From an uncultured Lachnospiraceae bacterium (lineage in GTDB: Bacteria; Bacillota; Clostridia; Lachnospirales; Lachnospiraceae): a DNA stretch of 64,000 bases. The translations under genes were made by a program, and so were the position numbers. The stretch covers positions 409-64,408 of the forward strand of contig CAJTTT010000018.1 in the NCBI GenBank assembly GCA_910579285.1, given 5' to 3'. The stretch's first letter is position 1; each line of letters begins with the position of its first letter. Under the pieces are notes generated by a model. The model was not told where the DNA came from. It did no database searches and worked only from the letters and a program-made list of their open reading frames with translations. Positions 61,148 through 64,000 of the stretch are shown in pieces.

Positions 61148-62521
61148 TCACGTCTGCTCTGTCGTTTCCGTGCCGCCTGACCTGGCATTTAACATCCCTT
61201 CCAACTTCTTCCTCACATAGAAAAAAGCCGGGATCAGAAAAATATCTGCAAAAATCCATGCCAGCGGGTTCGCAAACTGCACCGCGCTGAATCCAAACTG
61301 CGGCACAAGCAGGAATCCTGCCAGCGCTCTCGCCAGCATCTCAAACGCCCCCGCAAAAACCGCCAGCCTGCTGAAACCCATCCCCTGGATCAGAAAACGG
61401 ACAATATTCACAAGCGCAAGCGGGAAATAAAACACCGCATTCATCCGTATAAAAGAATAGGCGTTGGCGATGATCTGCGTCTCGCCCGCATCCAGAAACA
61501 GTAACAGAAGCTGTTTCCCGAACAGAAAAACCGCACCCAGTCCAATCAGAGAATAAATCAGCCCTAACAGCGTGCAGCTCTTAAGTCCCCTGTCCACGCG
61601 TTCCAGATCCCCCGCTCCCACATTCTGGCCGCCGTAAGTAGCCATAGTGGAGCCCATCGCATCAAAGGGGCACACCAGAAGCATACTCACCTTACCGCCA
61701 GCCGTGACCGCCGCCACCGCATTGGAGTCAATGCCATTCACCGCACTCTGCAAAATCACGCTGCCGATGGCTGTGATCGAATACTGCAGTCCCATAGGAA
61801 TCCCCATATTGCAGAGCTTCACCGCATAATCCCGGTCCCATCTGCGCTCATCCGCGGAGAGCTTTAACATCGTAAACTTTCTGCGCATATAAATCAGGCA
61901 GGCAAAACCCGCGATGGCCTGCGACACCACCGTGGCAACCGCCGCCCCGGCCACGCCCATGTGCAGCACAACAATACAGAAGGCGTCCAGAAAAATATTC
62001 AGAACCGCCGCTGTCACAAGAAACACCACAGGCGTCCTGCTGTCTCCCAGCGACCGCAGGATAGCTGCCGTCATATTGTAGAGAAACACCACGGGTATGC
62101 CGAGAAAAATAATAATTATATAGTCGTAAGAACCGTCAATGATGTTCTCCGGGGTCCGCATAAGCAGCAAAATCTGGCGGCAGAGCAAGGATACCACGGT
62201 CGTGACCAGCACGGAAAAAATCACGGACAGCCACACACTGTTCGCCACAAACCGGCGAAGCGCCTCCTCGTGCTTCGCGCCATACTCCTGCGCAATCGGA
62301 ATGCCAAAGCCGCTGCACACGCCCATGCAGAACCCGATAATCAGGAAATTGACGGAACCTGTCGCGCCCACCGCTGCCAAAGCGTCCACTCCCAGATAGT
62401 GTCCCACAATGATCGCGTCCACCATGCTGTAGAACTGCTGAAAAACAAGCCCAAACAAAAGCGGCACAGCAAAGCCCAAGATCAGCCGCATGGGACTTCC
62501 CTTCGTCATATCTTTTTCCAT
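61148..62521 (-). CDS. MATE-family efflux transporter
   Basis: 457 residues with 12 membrane segments in two repeats. The signatures are LGFAVPLLFGLVFQQFYSMV with DAIIVGHYLGVDALAAVGATG, and FGKQLLLLFLDAGETQIIANA in the second half. PFDAMGSTMATYGGQNVGAG is the conserved segment that opens the C-terminal repeat. It exports cationic or lipophilic drugs by sodium or proton exchange. The start at 62521 follows GGAGGATATT. It runs opposite to another MATE gene at 62701, with about 180 bases between the two. Confidence 0.94.
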   Translation of the reverse strand: MEKDMTKGSPMRLILGFAVPLLFGLVFQQFYSMVDAIIVGHYLGVDALAAVGATGSVNFLIIGFCMGVCSGFGIPIAQEYGAKHEEALRRFVANSVWLSVIFSVLVTTVVSLLCRQILLLMRTPENIIDGSYDYIIIIFLGIPVVFLYNMTAAILRSLGDSRTPVVFLVTAAVLNIFLDAFCIVVLHMGVAGAAVATVVSQAIAGFACLIYMRRKFTMLKLSADERRWDRDYAVKLCNMGIPMGLQYSITAIGSVILQSAVNGIDSNAVAAVTAGGKVSMLLVCPFDAMGSTMATYGGQNVGAGDLERVDRGLKSCTLLGLIYSLIGLGAVFLFGKQLLLLFLDAGETQIIANAYSFIRMNAVFYFPLALVNIVRFLIQGMGFSRLAVFAGAFEMLARALAGFLLVPQFGFSAVQFANPLAWIFADIFLIPAFFYVRKKLEGMLNARSGGTETTEQT

Positions 62522-62636
62522 AATATCCTCCATCACTCTAGTTTATAACCATTTGCGACGATTGTATCACAACGCAATGAAAACACAAGCGTTTATTTTA
62601 CAAAAATCATAAAAATTTTAAAGTTTGGAAAACCAA

Positions 62637-62665
62637 TTGACATGGGGAAAGGAATGTATTAAGAT
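62637..62665 (+). promoter_or_regulatory. Promoter of the second MATE gene
   Basis: TTGACA (62637-62642) is followed after exactly 17 bases by TAAGAT (62660-62665). It lies in the gap between the divergent MATE genes, 35 bases before the ATG at 62701. A regulator of both genes could bind here, but no repeat was recognised. Confidence 0.65.
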
Positions 62666-62700
62666 GTTATCACTTTACGCAAAAAACGGAGGGCTTTTCC

Positions 62701-64000
62701 ATGCATGGTACAGCCGCAAAAGATAACTTTTATCATAAGATATTAAAGCTGGTCATTCCGATTATCATACAGAACCTCTTAAGCGCTGCCGTGAGCTCCG
62801 CGGACGTGGTTATGCTCAACTATGTGGGGCAGTCCTCCATCTCCGCCGTATCGCTGGCCGCCAACTACGCCAGCGTTCTCTTTATGATCTATTACGGTCT
62901 GGGAACGGGCGCCTCCATGCTCAGCGCACAGTATTGGGGAAAGGGGGATCTCCAGCCGATCCGTGCCGTTCAGGGCATCGCCATGCGGTTTTCGCTGATT
63001 ATCTCCCTCGGTTTCTCTGGCTTTGCCTTCTTTGCGCCGGAGCTTTTGATGAAGCTTTTCACCAATGACATGGAACTTATTACCATCGGCGCCGGGTATC
63101 TGCGCGTGATGGCTGTCACCTATCTGTGCTGGGGTATCATAGAAGTGTATCTGGCGATTCTTAGAAGCATCGGGCGGGTCACCGTCTGCATGGTTTTAAA
63201 TGTGATGGCTTTCACCCTGAATATATTTTTGAACGCCGTGTTTATCTTCGGACTTTTTGGCGCCCCGCAGCTTGGCGCCACCGGCGTGGCCATCGCCACC
63301 GCCCTGTCCCGGATCATCGAACTGATCGGCTGTATCGTGGTATCCATGTTCAGCCAAGATATCAAGCTGAAATTCAGCTATATGTTCCTGCGCAACAGAC
63401 TGCTGTTTCAGGATTTTGTCAGGCTGTCCCTGCCTGCCCTTGGCAACGACATCGCCTGGAGCGTTGCCTTCTCCATGTACTCTGTAATTCTGGGGCATAT
63501 GGGTTCCGATGCGGTGGCTGCCAATTCCCTTGTGATCGTTGTCAGAAATTTTGGCACTGTACTCTGCTTTGGTACAGCCAGCGCAGGCGGCATCCTTCTC
63601 GGCAATGTGATGGGCGAAGGGAATATGGAACACGCGAAATCCTATGCCTCCAAACTGATGAAGCTCACTGTCATCACGGGAGCTGTCGGCGGCGTGCTTG
63701 TACTTCTCGCCACGCCCTTTGTGCTGCATTTTGCGAAGCTTTCCGAGACAGCCATGCATTATCTGAAATATATGCTGCTCATCAACACCTACTATATCAT
63801 GGGAGCCGCCGTCAACACGACGCTGATCGCGGGCGTATTCCGTGCCGGCGGCGACAGCCGTTTCGGTCTGATCTGCGATGTGATCGACATGTGGGTCTAT
63901 GCGGTGCCGCTCGGTTTTCTTGCGGCTTTCATCTTCAAGCTGCCTGTTCTCTGGGTATATTTTCTGCTGTGCACCGATGAGTTTGTGAAATGGCCCTGGG
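62701..64000 (+). CDS. MATE-family efflux transporter, cut by the window end
   Basis: At least 433 residues; the C-terminus is missing. The frame is open from ATG 62701 to the edge. It has about ten membrane segments. Signatures are ILKLVIPIIIQNLLSAAVSS, ADVVMLNYVGQSSISAVSLA and GLGTGASMLSAQYWGKGDLQ, then a second repeat with FGTASAGGILLGNVMGEGN. RAGGDSRFGLICDVIDMWVY follows. It differs clearly from its divergent neighbour (the two share little beyond the fold), so it is not a recent duplicate. GGAGGGC lies before the ATG. Substrate unknown. Confidence 0.93.
   Translation, partial: MHGTAAKDNFYHKILKLVIPIIIQNLLSAAVSSADVVMLNYVGQSSISAVSLAANYASVLFMIYYGLGTGASMLSAQYWGKGDLQPIRAVQGIAMRFSLIISLGFSGFAFFAPELLMKLFTNDMELITIGAGYLRVMAVTYLCWGIIEVYLAILRSIGRVTVCMVLNVMAFTLNIFLNAVFIFGLFGAPQLGATGVAIATALSRIIELIGCIVVSMFSQDIKLKFSYMFLRNRLLFQDFVRLSLPALGNDIAWSVAFSMYSVILGHMGSDAVAANSLVIVVRNFGTVLCFGTASAGGILLGNVMGEGNMEHAKSYASKLMKLTVITGAVGGVLVLLATPFVLHFAKLSETAMHYLKYMLLINTYYIMGAAVNTTLIAGVFRAGGDSRFGLICDVIDMWVYAVPLGFLAAFIFKLPVLWVYFLLCTDEFVKWPW

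Noticed and set aside
1..64000. tRNA or rRNA genes
   Set aside because: No tRNA cloverleaf signatures or rRNA blocks were noticed in either strand by reading; a covariance search was not run.

Overview
The window is 64 kb of GC-rich (about 53 % G+C by eye) bacterial chromosome that looks like a gut Lachnospiraceae (Clostridia, former cluster XIVa). Pointers are Shine-Dalgarno-led genes, a SAM-I riboswitch in front of metK, a lysyl-tRNA synthetase carrying an extra HD domain, a DnaE-type polymerase next to pfkA, a YesM/YesN-type sensor pair, a MurA with the usual active-site Cys, and several small proteins of the kind seen only in this family. No rRNA, tRNA, CRISPR array or prophage was seen. 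The only sign of a mobile element is a short fragment at the left edge that resembles the C-terminus of an IS110-type transposase.

Layout. 0-5.4 kb: a glycoside hydrolase family 32 gene under a near-consensus promoter with LacI-type operators, its likely LacI repressor, and a membrane GGDEF protein. 5.4-22.4 kb (all minus strand): housekeeping block lysS-HD, greA, an orphan, dusB, a small orphan, birA, argF, an SPFH/NfeD pair, an SH3/SleB-type wall hydrolase, proC, a SpoU methyltransferase, pfkA, dnaE. 22.5-32.6 kb: a tightly packed minus-strand signalling block. It runs from a strong promoter at 32.7 kb through a repeat-rich secreted protein, a FecR-domain protein, a CHASE2-adenylate cyclase, a TIM-barrel protein, a GAF/HD-GYP protein, a response regulator and histidine kinase, and a two-gene ABC exporter. 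32.8-38 kb: metK with its riboswitch, murA, a LysM/G5/M23 wall peptidase and a tail-anchored coiled-coil protein.

38-50 kb: a carbohydrate locus. It holds a RbsABC-like importer (lipoprotein, ATPase, two permeases), a beta-propeller-like protein, an UlaG-type lactonase, and a sensory trio (periplasmic-type binding protein, YesM-like kinase, YesN-like regulator) that probably controls it. 50-64 kb: an MCP, a decayed response-regulator remnant, a small alarmone synthetase, a large membrane protein, a PAQR/hemolysin III protein, galE, a UDP-sugar pyrophosphorylase, a DUF3298-like lipoprotein, a DUF4422 glycosyltransferase and two divergent MATE transporters, the last cut by the window end.

The least expected parts are the FecR/CHASE2-cyclase/HD-GYP/two-component block, which would join cAMP, c-di-GMP and phosphorelay outputs in one operon, and three intergenic islands of nested palindromes and direct repeats (11.5, 14.4 and 38.2 kb). 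All functions are read from sequence motifs alone; no database search was run.
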